A stretch of 64,000 nucleotides of DNA, from contig OZ038456.1 in the NCBI GenBank assembly GCA_964036195.1, positions 2,542,001 to 2,606,000 of the forward strand, read 5' to 3'. The translations under genes and the position numbers were made by a program. Position 1 is the first letter of the stretch. Every line of letters begins with the position of its first letter. Of this stretch, positions 1 through 10,096 are shown one piece after another. This DNA comes from Sphaerolaimus hirsutus (taxonomy: Eukaryota > Nematoda > Chromadorea > Monhysterida > Sphaerolaimidae). The notes beneath the pieces were generated by a model. The model did not search any database, was not told the origin of the DNA, and saw nothing but the letters and a program-made list of their open reading frames with translations.

Positions 1-1057
1 ATCTAAACCCATGCTAGACAACACAATTTAGGCCAGACATTCGTATTTCGACACCTTTGTATTTGCATGCGCTGCTATATACAGTAAATACATTACTGCG
101 CACATGCAGTCATTTATTTTTGGTACACCTCATTCTCTTCTCATTCACTTTTTGTTGTGGTTTTACGCTTTTTTTAAGTGTAAAACTGGACCGTGTGAAA
201 AGTCTTTTTACGCTTTTAATACCCGGGTATTTAGGCCAGGAAAGCGTAATAAAGCGTACAGGTATTTTACGAAAGCGTAAGCGTAAGCGTAAATATAAAT
301 ACCCATTTACCCGGGTATTTCGGGTAAGCGCAAATACGCTTTCGCAACTCTGTAATCTATTCAATCTATCAAAGAGTGTTGATGCAAATTGGAAAATAAT
401 TTGATAGTAATGGGAACTGAAAATAGCGCTGTAAATATCCCTACGTTATTTAGTAGAGCAGGGTATAGTGGTACTTACTAAATATGATCACTTCCTGAAA
501 ACACGAGTTGACAAATAATGACAACAAAAGTTTATCATATCAGCCATTTTGTGTCATGTATAACCTTGGTGCTGTTTGTGCTAGATAATTTCCATCTCCA
601 CCACCCGAGCCCTTTGTTCCATGCGGATTTTGCCATGCATCTTTGCATTTCTGTTTTCAAATGTCATCACTGCTGAAATTAATGAATTTGAAATCGAAAA
701 ATCTGATAATTCAAAATATGCCACCAGCAAATTACAGTTAGCATTTGAAAAATAACCCGTGATTTATATTTTCGAAAATCACAATAAATATAAATAACCC
801 GTGATTTATATATATTTATATTTTTTTCAAATTCTGAGTGATATATTTATATATATTTTTCAAATTCAAAAAAAAATCACTGAGAAAATCACTCATACTA
901 GATACATTGTGGTGCAAATATTGCGCTTCATGACTAAAACATGTAATTTGTGCAAGAGAAATTTGAATTTTGCAAGAGAATTTTCTCCTGAAAATCTCTC
1001 ATCTGCTCATGTAGAGCATTATTGAGTTAAAATAGTGTTTGAAGCAGGTAAATATTG
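1..1057. other. No gene seen; AT-rich repeat debris
   Basis: I see no coding exon here. Positions about 155-350 are a short inverted-repeat relic with alternating AAGCGTAA and TTACGCTT blocks; the ORFs there follow that simple sequence. The rest is AT-rich, with short TATATTTATA-type runs near 790-860. Confidence 0.5.
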
Positions 1058-1640
1058 TGCCTACACACACTAGTTTTCACCATGACTTTTTTGAAAACTG
1101 AAATGGCCAAAAATGGTGACATGTCACCATCCAGTTTTCCACAATAGAATGCTGTAGATGTTCAGTTTTCACAAATAGCGTGAATTTCAGTGGGGTTGTT
1201 TTGGCAAGTCACTAGTTTGCCACTGTGTTTACCTAATGTGAAAACTCAAATGATGACAAATGGTGATATCACCATCACTTAGTCTTCATTATGTGTGTGA
1301 CAAAGATGTAAACTGTTTTAGTAACTTTTTATGTCATCCTGCTATGAAATGTATTGTCACGTTTTAGTGTAAAAACCATCTCTCTATCTTATAACATACT
1401 TTTCTGAAATAAAACATAACATTGAATCAAAAATACCTGCTTGATGTCATCAAAAATGATCTACAGTAATTGAAAACTCACTTCACCACTTTTGAAAGCT
1501 GGCAACACTTGGTGACATCCACCAATGTTGCCAGTTATCAAATATGGGGGACAACTGTGGAAAACTGTCACCATGGTGTCACCAAAATGTCACCAAAATT
1601 TTGCCAAACATGTAGCCATCTGCCCTGAGTTTTCACAGCT
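1058..1640. repeat. Relic of the CTACACACACTAGTTTTCAC inverted-repeat family
   Basis: The left end, GCCTACACACACTAGTTTTC near 1061, matches the termini of elements at 21.5, 23.1, 36.7, 40.9, 49.1 and 53.4 kb. The interior carries several GTGACATGTCACCAT-like short palindromes. I could not find an opposite terminus of full strength, so this copy is probably decayed. Confidence 0.5.
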
Positions 1641-1689
1641 CACCACTGTTGAAAAAGTAGCTTTTTAAAACACTAGATGATCGTTTGAA

Positions 1690-1818
1690 CTACTGCATTT
1701 CCTGTAAATACCCCCTCAAAATTGACACTATGTATTTATAACTCCCCTGGTTTAACCGCCTCAAAATTCGCACTCTGCAAAAATAAACCCCCTGGGGGTA
1801 TTTCAAGAAAATATGGTA
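1690..1818. repeat. Decayed CCGTATT/AATACGG-family MITE
   Basis: C-rich blocks (TACCCCCTCAAAATTG, CCCCTGGGGGTATTTCA) followed by AATATGGTA are the worn right half of the family seen intact at 36968-37405. Confidence 0.5.
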
Positions 1819-2884
1819 AGTGAATTCGCACTAAACTTCCTCGGCATACCTGGCACTGCTGCAAGTACTAAGCACCTATTTAGTCAAACATCACTGCCAC
1901 AACCAGGCACTATAGGTTAAGTGCAACATGTTTGCAGTGCAAAATGTTTTTGAAGTTGTCATTGAGGTTATAGGTTGAATTATTCTGTTGTGATATTTGC
2001 ATTATATTTTCACTTGACAATATTGTATGAAATGAATACTACTTGTGAAACAATAATAAATAGATTGTGGGATGTTAGAGTACATTTTTGTGCTTGCAAT
2101 TGGTAAATTAAGCCCGCAATAGCCCACAATTTTGCTTGTAATTGAAATAAACCGCAAGTGATTTTTTGTGATTTTTTTTTAGCTTAGAGTTATTTTTTCA
2201 GTGATTTAATTATATTTTCTTAACGCCTTGAGTGATTTATATATATTTATATTTTTTCCAAGTTTGGGGTAATATATTTATATATATTTTCCAAACAATT
2301 GGTGATTTTTTGAATGCTAATTACAGTGCATACCGAACATGATTACCTAGTATGCTGATTTAATTTATGAACACGACAAATATCAACCCATCAGTATAGG
2401 TCAATGGAAAGCTGCCACTGCGTTCCATTACAAAAAAGGTCAATAAAACATGTTGATTCAAAATTAAAACCATGTTGCAGTGAGAATCCAAAAAGGTGTG
2501 ATCTTGAGAAAATGTTATCACAGAAATATTCCACACAAAAATATTATTGCCGTATTTTCACTATTCGAGAACTAGGGGGGGAACTATTCAAGAGGGGGGA
2601 ACTATTCGGGAAAATACAGTTAAATTCTATTGGGAAAACCTGGAAAACAATTTCAATATGACATTTTCTTATTTTTTCTCCTCAAAAAATAAAATATAAT
2701 AAAAAAACTTTGACAAAACCCGAAGAAAATACCTTTTTTATAGATTTTTATATATTTTCTGACATTGAAAAAAACATCGATCTTTGGAAGGCTGGCTGGC
2801 TACAATAACAGAACTCGTCTTAGTCTTACTCTCTACAGCCTTACTGAATCTACCAGTTTCATCCCGATGTCGATAGGAGGTATA
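1819..2884. other. No gene seen; AT-rich spacer
   Basis: AT-rich DNA with a fragment of the CCGTATT family at about 2550-2615 (CCGTATTTTCACTATTCGAG and G-rich runs). No exon-like stretch was recognised. Confidence 0.4.
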
Positions 2885-3131
2885 AGTGAGTATACTCCGG
2901 TTACTTTACACCCTGCACGCGTGGTTCCCGCTGGAAGTGTGCCAACGATGGTTAACGCGTCCGAGTTTCATAAAAAGATGACAAAATTGATTGTTGTTAT
3001 AATGTTATCCATTAACACATTCACATCGATGAATTTTTTTCATATTTTTACGGAAATCGCATGATTTAATAATCATTGGCAACACGAGACATAAATCAGT
3101 GCGAGGGCAGAGTATCACGTACGCCGAGCAT
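2885..3131. repeat. Dispersed repeat, about 245 bp (copy 1 of 3)
   Basis: This block, from TATACTCCGGTTACTTTACA to the AGTATCACGTACGC region, recurs in opposite orientation near 22550-22802 and in the same orientation near 53036-53286. The copies share a GCGTGGTTCCCGCT-like segment and the start of an AT-rich tail (CATAAAAAGATGACAAAAT). An open frame through it is not conserved between copies, so I treat it as non-coding repeat. Confidence 0.6.
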
Positions 3132-3280
3132 AAGTATGTCATGCAGGCTGGTCGAATCAGTCGGCTTGCAGGTCACTTTGAACGCGGCATCGTGTGCGGT
3201 CATTATGCAGCGATCGTGTTGCAACACTATCACATTCGTGTAGCTCATGTCATCCTGTAGACGGGGGGTTACTGTTGCTA

Positions 3281-3673
3281 CCGTATTTCCTCGAAATACC
3301 CCCCTTAAAATGTCGACTATGAAATAATTACACACCCCCTCAAAATACCCCCCCCCCCAAATTAAGTGTACAGAGAATGTACATGGCAAAACTGCGGTTT
3401 GTGATCTGGCAATGCAGAATATATGTGAAAAAAACCATGACTGTGTTACCTTAGAACAGGGTTTACACCATCTACATACTCAAATAAGTATATAGAGTCT
3501 TATACATGGTGCTTATTGTTGCAAATTAAGACGTCTACATACGTTACAAACAACAAATTAGTAGTGAGAGATCAAAAATTTCTGACGAAATAAGAACCAC
3601 CCTTGAAATACCCCTGCCCCACGTTTAACCCCCCACCCCTCGTTTAACCCCCAAAATTCTCGGGGAAATACGG
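3281..3673. mobile_element. CCGTATT/AATACGG-family MITE
   Basis: Begins CCGTATTTCCTCGAAATACC and ends GGGGAAATACGG, with long C runs inside and TA on both sides. The TA target duplication for this family is deduced from the copy at 36968. Confidence 0.65.
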
Positions 3674-3919
3674 TATACTCATGGGGCGTGTGGGATTGTA
3701 ACTTTTTTGACAAAAACTTTACCTGCAATACGACTTTGAAGAAGTGTTTTTATGGATAGCACATGTACGATTAGCCCACAGGATGGAAGCACGTCCATCT
3801 AGAGCCATACACTGGCTCTATATCTATCATTTTGTAGTAAATATTCTAGTGGATTGAATTTACCTAAACTACTTTGAAATGCGGAATCGGTTGAGCGAAC
3901 AGAATCGTGCTGCAGATAT

Positions 3920-4364
3920 TGTTATGGCCGCTAATTTGCGGTCATAAATATTTTAAATTTAGTTTGATTTTTTATAGGATGCCAAGGCCAACGTGGATCT
4001 AACCGGCGCTTTATTTAGCGATTTCGGTTGACAGATTATAAGTTGGGGGCGAAATTTAAATAGGTAGAATTTAGGAAAATATTATCGAGTCAAAACATAA
4101 AAACATTGACTGCCAGCCGATGGAAAAGTCGGCTGGTGAACGATGGAAAAAGGGGAGGCACAAAAAAGCCTAAAAAAGCGCACACAACAATAAGAGATGC
4201 CCTTGTGCGCGGGCACTTATTTAGGTAACACGCAATGTCGCAATACTACAGCGGCACGTGTAAACGATAGGCGAGGGGGCATGGAAAACAGGAATTTCAA
4301 ACTTACAGTAGTAAACGAATGTAAATACACCTAAAATAAATGGCGCCGTTACCGCGGCATAACA
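3920..4364 (-). repeat. 3' LTR of the retrotransposon
   Basis: Same length and ends as the 5' LTR. It lies directly after the polypurine tract in transcript orientation and should supply the polyadenylation site. Confidence 0.93.
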
Positions 4365-4373
4365 GCCCCTCCC
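4365..4373 (-). other. Polypurine tract
   Basis: On the transcript strand the bases just before the 3' LTR are GGGAGGGGC, a normal purine-rich start site for plus-strand DNA synthesis. Confidence 0.7.
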
Positions 4374-4639
4374 ATGACAACAGTTACACTACCTACAACT
4401 GAAAAAACTAGTGGAACTGGAAGTCAGATAAAAGCTTACATAAAAGCTACAAAAATTTCAACCACATAAAATTCAGTGGAATTTTGAAGTTACCCAACTG
4501 TAACAGCAAGCATTCAAATTAAAAGCATAATCCAGAATCACAAATTTACCAGATTGCAGTGTGATTATAAAAAAAACAATTTGAAAAGGTATATTTTTAA
4601 TGCACACAAATAGATGCCCTAAAATCATGCTAGCTCTGC

Positions 4640-7243
4640 TTAGCCTGGATTCCACTGGGTGCTGGAGCTAAGCCTCGCCTTGTGCTTGCGGCGCATGCAG
4701 GGCTTGCCCCGAGGGTTGGTCACCAGTTGACCATCGGATTTTCCAGGGTTCACCAACATGAACTCGGCATGTGGTGAAACGCGTTTGGCAGAATTGCAAA
4801 AACGTTTAGTGGCAGACTTTTTGCGTGGGGGCCTGCCGTAGACCTTGCTGCCCTTGGCGCGTGGCAGTGTAGCGGGTTTCGATGAGTGCGATTTCCGAAT
4901 GCCAGTAATTGGCGCCAATTCACAATGTGACAGTTTAGTGACCACCGATTGTGTTAGCATTTCCCCCTTAGTCGGAGACCGGCAGGCGCGAATCGATTCA
5001 CCCATGGCCCTGGGCGTGAAATTGGCTTCAAGTCGCTGGAGCTCAGAAATAGCTGTGCGATTCATTTTTAGAGTGCCATAGAGTGCCTCGTGGCCAAACA
5101 ATAGCGGGCTCGATGTGCGTGGGAAGTGCGGTTTGCATTTAACCACAGCCCAGATGTCTGCCGATTGCTGTTGTCCACCAGGTGTGGTATGCAGCAAATG
5201 CATTTTGTAGAGCGCCAGGTGATGCCCCGGAATTGGCTTGCCGGCAGTCCCCAAAGCTGAATCAGGGTATGACCGGTACTTTGCCTTCTCCATGCTGGCA
5301 TTGCACTGTGCGCGTTTCCAAACATCCTCGAGCAGGTGCTCCTCGATGATGATCCCCTCCTCACAGCCACTATCGAGTGTGCCTGTGAGCGTGCAGCCCA
5401 TGAAATCCACCTTGGCCAGTGGGCGATCACAGTGGGCGTGTCGCACACTTGACGGGTTCATGGTGCGACCCATCTGCTTGTGAGCTGCGTAGCCGCTAGG
5501 GAACCATGTTTCAAAATCATCGGGCTCGGGCTCGGAATCGGATGGCGGATTAGAAACATTTTTAGTCAATTTAGTAGACGGATTACCACTAGGTTTGGTG
5601 TCAGATTCAGGGGCACTACAGAGGTGCTCATCCACTTTCAGATTGAGTTTGCCACACTCAATGCGCATATTTTTCTGAGCATCATGCTCAGTCTTGCCGG
5701 CCTTACGCAGGAAGTCTCGGGCTCGTTCCGCCCAATCCAGTCGATAGGCAGGAGAATCAGGATTCAAATAGCATTTTGCCGGCTCATGCGGCATGGGTGC
5801 ACGATGCATGAAATAGGTGCACCATGGACCATGATGCGTCGTCGGGTCAAATTTTGACTGCCTTTCCCAGCCATCATTTTGACTGCCAGATCGACCAGAG
5901 GCATTTCTGGATGCAGCCACAGCTGGTGGGTCATTGGACCATGCAGCATTTCCACCGTTCGACGGATTTGGTGCACGATTAGCATCACGCTGCTCATTTT
6001 GTTCAGCCCGATAATGCAGATTTTCCTCGCGTGTGATGTCGAGGCGTCCAACGACATCCGCCAGTTCGATCTGACCATCTTGCCATTTCTCGCGCCATGG
6101 ATACCAAAGAGACATTGGCAGCATTCGTCCAATCTCGAGGAACAATTTATCGCCAATCATTTTCTCGCGCTGTGAGTCGTCAATCTGCTCACTAATATAG
6201 TGGAATGTGCTGCACAATCTGCTGTACAGGGTGGCCACAGAATCAGTAGGTTTAGCCGAAATTCTATACCACTCAGCGACGGAATGCGCCTTGCGGTCCA
6301 CTCGGAAAACATGAGCCAATTTGTCGAGAACATAAAGCACGGTATTGCGCTTATCCAGGCGAATAGAAATGTAGTGCGCCTGTGCGCTTCCCTTCAAGCA
6401 TTGCTGGAAAACATTGGTCCAGAATAAATGCTGATATGGTGGTGGGACATTCAGAGCCTGTAGCGCCACATTGTGAAGCCAAAATTTAAAGGGCCCCAAT
6501 GGCGCGCTTGAATCCCCATTGAATGGTGTCTGCTTGCTAGCGACGGTGGCTACATGGCCACCACTCATGCGATCACTGGAGGAAATTTGTGCCAGTGCAT
6601 CCACAAGCGACGGAAAGCCATCGGCCGGGACCATAACATATTGGTCGACGTAGGCGGCAATTTGACCGATCAAACCGCCAGGTGATGATGACACAGCCTG
6701 CAACCTAGCTTCGGTTGAATCAAGTGGCTGGTTAGTAGATGTAGTAGAGGGGGTCCTTAATGGACAATGATTGTTTGCGCCAGGTGCCGGTATCAATTGC
6801 AAACCCGTGGGCACATTTTGGACCGGTGCCGGATGTGCCGGCACCGCTTGTGAAGCCAATTGTTGGGCGATTGCAGCCGGGAGTTGTTGGATAGCCGACA
6901 AAAGATCGACCATTGTCAGTGCTGCAGCCGGCTGGGCAGCGGCAACACCTTGAGGCATTGTGGGGTCGTCCCCAATGCCTCTGGGCGGTACTTGATCTTC
7001 GAGGTCAAGCACCAATTCCAATGTGGTATTTGGGTCAGTGAAATACAGGTCCATGCACCGCCATATGTGCCGAACAAGTGGCACAGTTCCGAGGCAGGGC
7101 GGATCACTAATTGTAGGCCAATCATCACCATCAATTTGAAACTGCAAGAGCACATTTAGCAAATGCAGCAATTTCTGCCATTCGGTGCGCTCAACCCATA
7201 ATTCGACAACCGGCTCCAGTTCCGCTCGCGTATATTGCGACAT
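4640..7243 (-). CDS. Gag-like polyprotein with retropepsin motif
   Basis: The single intact ORF of the LTR element, 867 codons. Residues about 95-190 are rich in Ala, Pro and Gln and probably unstructured. Residues about 236-416 look like a capsid domain: an F-N-G-D start, conserved Trp and Leu residues, and helical stretches ending near HYRAEQN, as in Gag proteins of Gypsy-like elements. Near residue 472 a Cys/His cluster (C-X4-H-X5-H-X4-C, with the typical H-X4-C second half) resembles a degenerate zinc knuckle and would bind the RNA. Near residue 620, TLDSG followed by hydrophobic residues matches the active-site loop of retropepsins (D-S/T-G). The C-terminal 150 residues are basic. No polymerase or integrase follows in any frame. 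The start ATG at 7243 follows the 1-kb leader. The family is known to assemble particles and process itself; activity of this copy is inferred from its open frame. Confidence 0.85.
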   Translation of the reverse strand: MSQYTRAELEPVVELWVERTEWQKLLHLLNVLLQFQIDGDDWPTISDPPCLGTVPLVRHIWRCMDLYFTDPNTTLELVLDLEDQVPPRGIGDDPTMPQGVAAAQPAAALTMVDLLSAIQQLPAAIAQQLASQAVPAHPAPVQNVPTGLQLIPAPGANNHCPLRTPSTTSTNQPLDSTEARLQAVSSSPGGLIGQIAAYVDQYVMVPADGFPSLVDALAQISSSDRMSGGHVATVASKQTPFNGDSSAPLGPFKFWLHNVALQALNVPPPYQHLFWTNVFQQCLKGSAQAHYISIRLDKRNTVLYVLDKLAHVFRVDRKAHSVAEWYRISAKPTDSVATLYSRLCSTFHYISEQIDDSQREKMIGDKLFLEIGRMLPMSLWYPWREKWQDGQIELADVVGRLDITREENLHYRAEQNEQRDANRAPNPSNGGNAAWSNDPPAVAASRNASGRSGSQNDGWERQSKFDPTTHHGPWCTYFMHRAPMPHEPAKCYLNPDSPAYRLDWAERARDFLRKAGKTEHDAQKNMRIECGKLNLKVDEHLCSAPESDTKPSGNPSTKLTKNVSNPPSDSEPEPDDFETWFPSGYAAHKQMGRTMNPSSVRHAHCDRPLAKVDFMGCTLTGTLDSGCEEGIIIEEHLLEDVWKRAQCNASMEKAKYRSYPDSALGTAGKPIPGHHLALYKMHLLHTTPGGQQQSADIWAVVKCKPHFPRTSSPLLFGHEALYGTLKMNRTAISELQRLEANFTPRAMGESIRACRSPTKGEMLTQSVVTKLSHCELAPITGIRKSHSSKPATLPRAKGSKVYGRPPRKKSATKRFCNSAKRVSPHAEFMLVNPGKSDGQLVTNPRGKPCMRRKHKARLSSSTQWNPG

Positions 7244-7547
7244 GGCGGAAAATGTGTGAGGTCACTAAGGCTGCACAAGCACAATTCAGTGCAAGGATGG
7301 TGCAGGAGTGGCCAAGCACAACTGGAATTGGCATAGGACAATACTGCTCCAAAAATCAACAAAAATCTGATATTAATAAGTAGGTGCAGAAATTGGCACA
7401 ATAGTGGCCAACTGCAATTGCAACCAGAAATGTGCAGAACAGGTGCACAATTGGTCTAACGCAACAGGGCACCCTGAGAAAAATGCAGCAGCAGTCAGCT
7501 GCAACCGCGCCGAAATTTCCGCGAAATCCAAAAAACCGGCGCGAAGC

Positions 7548-8143
7548 GTCGCCGCTATGTTGCTAGCCCCAATGGCAAAGCGACGCGAAAAACGATGTCG
7601 ATCAGCCCCAGTGGCTGATCGAAGTGAAAATTTGGCCGCGCAGCCCCAGCGGCTGATAAGCGGCGGCCAAGAGCAACGCGTGCCGCCAAAATATAGCAGC
7701 ACGAAAACGCAGCGCGTCAGGTGCGTCGGTGTGTCGATAAAATGTCGCTGGCCCCAGTGGCTCAGCGACAACGAAAACGCGGCGTGTTCAAATGCGTCGC
7801 GGCGCCTCAAAAAAATGTCGCTGGCCCCAGTGGCTCAGCGACAGCGAAAACGCGGCGCGTCCAGATGCGTCGCGGCGCCTTGAAAAAATGTCGCTGGCCC
7901 CAGTGGCAAAAGCGACGTGAAAAACGGATTCGATCAGCCCCAGTGGCTGATCAAAGCAAATATTTGGCCGCGCAGCCCCAGTGGCTGATAAGCGGTCCGC
8001 GGCCCAGCGTCGAGTGCCGCTGTAAAGTCGGTGTTGCCGAAATTTGGCAGCACCAAAACGCAGCGGCGCGGCGGCTCGTCGCTTGCCCCAGTGGCAGAGC
8101 GGCGAGAATAGATAATTCCGATCAGCCCCAGTGGCTGATCGGA
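7548..8143 (-). promoter_or_regulatory. Array of about ten stem-loops in the retrotransposon leader
   Basis: Ten hairpins share the apex GCC-CCAGT-GGC (plus-strand reading; loop ACUGG in the transcript), with CCAAT or CCAGC loops in two of them. Lower stems fall into at least four base-paired types: TCCGATCA/TGATCGGA (7598-7622, 7932-7952, 8117-8143), GTCGCT/AGCGAC (7744-7769, 7817-7842, 7890-7916), GGCCGC/GCGGCC-like (7634-7668, 7966-8004) and CTCGTCGC/GCGGCGAG (8075-8106), plus a weaker one near 7548-7583. Pairing is kept while stem sequence changes. Position between the primer-binding site and the gag start suggests RNA packaging, dimerisation or translation control; the role is inferred. 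Confidence 0.8.
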
Positions 8144-8235
8144 CCGAAAAAGTTGCCGCCGAAATTTGGCGGTTTACCATACGGCCGGGCGCGAACAGGA
8201 GGCCCGGGTTCGAAAATTGGGAGCGAAATGAATCG

Positions 8236-8253
8236 CTCCCAGTACAGTCACCA
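8236..8253 (-). other. Primer-binding site
   Basis: Directly inside the 5' LTR the transcript strand reads TGGTGACTGTACTGGGAG. The initial TGG is the expected complement of a tRNA CCA end. Which tRNA primes was not determined. Confidence 0.75.
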
Positions 8254-8698
8254 TGTTATGGCTGCTAATTTGCGGTCATAAATATTTTAAATTTAGTTTG
8301 ATTTTTTATAGGATGCCAAGGCCAACGTGGATCTAACCGGCGCTTTATTTAGCGATTTCGGTTGACAGATTATAAGTTGGGGGCGAAATTTAAATAGGTA
8401 GAATTTAGGAAAATATTATCGAGTCAAAACATAAAAACATTGACTGCCAGCCGATGGAAAAGTCGGCTGGTGAACAATGGAAAAAGGGGAGGCACAAAAA
8501 AGCCTAAAAAAGCGCACACAACAATAAGAGATGCCCTTGTGCGCGGGCACTTATTTAGGTAACACGCAATGTCGCAATACTACAGCGGCACGTGTAAACG
8601 ATAGGCGAGGGGGCATGGAAAACAGGAATTTCAAACTTACAGTAGTAAACGAATGTAAATACACCTAAAATAAATGGCGCCGTTACCGCGGCATAACA
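8254..8698 (-). repeat. 5' LTR of the retrotransposon
   Basis: 445 bp, TG...CA ends. It differs from the other LTR at two positions I could find: GCTGC versus GCCGC near the terminus, and GAACAATGG versus GAACGATGG. As the 5' LTR it should carry the promoter and the transcript start. Confidence 0.93.
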
Positions 8699-8703
8699 AT
8701 ATA

Positions 8704-9232
8704 CAGGGTGCGGCAATTTAGACGGACCCCATAAAGTTTTGAATAACTTGTCACTGGGGCGGCGATTTACGTCAAATTTTAGGTCAACATTAACAACTAA
8801 ATAGGAAAGGAGCCCTGAAAATATGGCTGCGATAGCTCCACTCGTTCACAAGTTATTCATGCGAACGTGTAATTGTCACTTTTCTACCACCTTGTGATAT
8901 CGTTCAAACGGGATTGACTTCTCGGGACCGGGATCGGGATCGGATTGTTTTTTTCAGGGTTTTTTCTGATTTTCGTTTTGCAGCTGCATGCTTAAATGCA
9001 TGCACGCCCGCCACAAATTCGCTAGCTTCGCTTCGTAAAGCTAGGTGGTGGAAAAGTTACAATTACGCGTGACCATGAATAACTTGAGAACGAGTGGAGC
9101 TATCGCAGCCATATTTTCAGGGATCCTTTTCTATTTAGTTGTTAATGTTGACCTAATATTTGACATTAATCCGACTACCCAGTGACAAGTTATTCAAAAC
9201 TTTATGGGGTCCGTCTAAATTGCTGCACCCTG
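8704..9232. mobile_element. Mariner-like MITE, 529 bp
   Basis: Inverted ends of about 55 bp begin CAGGGTGCGGCAATTTAGAC and finish with the complement ending CACCCTG. TA stands on both sides, the target duplication of Tc1/mariner elements. The interior has no ORF of interest. It directly abuts the retrotransposon. Confidence 0.75.
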
Positions 9233-9305
9233 TAGGTATTGCATTGCGTTGTGATGGTGGAGGTATTGGAACAAACTGTTCCCGGTCGCGGCACCAGCGA
9301 ATATA

Positions 9306-9401
9306 CCGTATTTTCTCTAAAAACCCTCGATCCCCCCCCCCTCCCTCAAAATTGGCACTCTAAATAAATTAACCCACTGGGGTTATTTCAGGTAAATACG
9401 G
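9306..9401. mobile_element. Short CCGTATT/AATACGG-family MITE
   Basis: A 96-bp copy with both ends present (CCGTATTTTCTCTAAAAA and AGGTAAATACGG) around a C-rich centre. Confidence 0.6.
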
Positions 9402-9760
9402 TAGGTGTTGATGTGACAGGCGCCAAAAAATTTTGCGCCGATTTTGCACTGCGGGCAAGACCGTTCACATGGGTCCGTGCAGAAAACAGCACTCATGAAG
9501 ATAAAACATGGACTCTTTCGCTGACAGCACTTGACAAACGGACGATAAACAACGTAAACAACAACAACGACATCGTGACGTCGAGCGAAACCCAGAGCAT
9601 CGGGTTCAACTCTGGGTTTTCTTCGGCTAGCTTTCGCTTTTTGGGCTAATTTGGCTTAGTGTCGAAACAAATGTGTCAACCGTAACCTGATAAATATTTA
9701 TCCGTTTCTGTCCAATTTTATTTCTTAGCTTTAATCTACCCTATTACTTTGAATCGAATC
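9402..9760. other. No gene seen upstream of the Hcp gene
   Basis: GC-richer than its surroundings near 9410-9640, with a short inverted repeat AACCCAGAG...CTCTGGGTT at about 9590-9618. An open frame is present but shows no recognised family. It could be promoter-proximal sequence of the downstream gene. Confidence 0.3.
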
Positions 9761-10022
9761 CCGACATTATGTGAACTTGGCACCTGTCCAAAGACCCGTA
9801 TGGATATACCGTTTGTATACTGCCGTTTACGGTGGGGGACCGGCGCTGCAGCCAGTGCGTCGGCGGCCATCAGCGACCATATCAGGTGGCTTCATCACAT
9901 TCCACCGACATTATCACTGACTCGAACGGTAATCTTGTGTCTCTTGCTCTCGTTCGTACAATATATAATCGTATCCAAATACAACATTAAACTGGAAAAA
10001 TGCCAAGTTCACATAATGTCGG
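9761..10022. mobile_element. 262-bp inverted-repeat element near the Hcp start
   Basis: Perfect 22-bp inverted ends, CCGACATTATGTGAACTTGG plus CA at 9761-9782 and its complement at 10001-10022. It ends 74 bp before the proposed start codon of the Hcp gene, so it sits where a core promoter or 5' UTR would be. No clear target duplication was found. Confidence 0.6.
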
Positions 10023-10096
10023 TGATCCATTATATTGTAACTCTAACGGGCAGTTCATTTTCACAGACATATTCATTGAGCCGAGAGTAGCGCGCC

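Larger units (their letters stand above)
3920..8698 (-). mobile_element. Complete non-autonomous LTR retrotransposon (gag-protease type)
   Basis: Two 445-bp direct repeats (3920-4364 and 8254-8698) start TGTTATGG and end CATAACA, and are flanked by ATAT on both outer sides (3916-3919, 8699-8702), which fits a 4-bp target duplication. Transcription runs on the minus strand. In transcript order: 5' LTR, primer-binding site, about 1 kb of structured leader, one ORF of 867 codons, about 270 nt of non-coding sequence, a G-rich polypurine tract and the 3' LTR. I saw only two substitutions between the LTRs, so the insertion is recent. The interior of about 3.9 kb has no reverse transcriptase, RNase H or integrase, so the element must rely on enzymes from a partner elsewhere. 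Seen: LTRs, ORF, flanks. Inferred: mobilisation in trans. Confidence 0.93.

Noticed and set aside
2765..3064. 99-codon plus-strand ORF
   Set aside because: It overlaps a dispersed non-coding repeat whose other copies do not keep the frame.
8190..8253. tRNA gene, because GGTTCGAAA and a terminal CACCA occur here
   Set aside because: No D-arm or anticodon arm fits; the CCA-like end is explained as the complement of the retrotransposon primer-binding site.
7404..8281. Plus-strand ORFs of 159 and 186 codons opposite the retrotransposon leader
   Set aside because: They read through the hairpin array on the non-transcript strand and have no family features.
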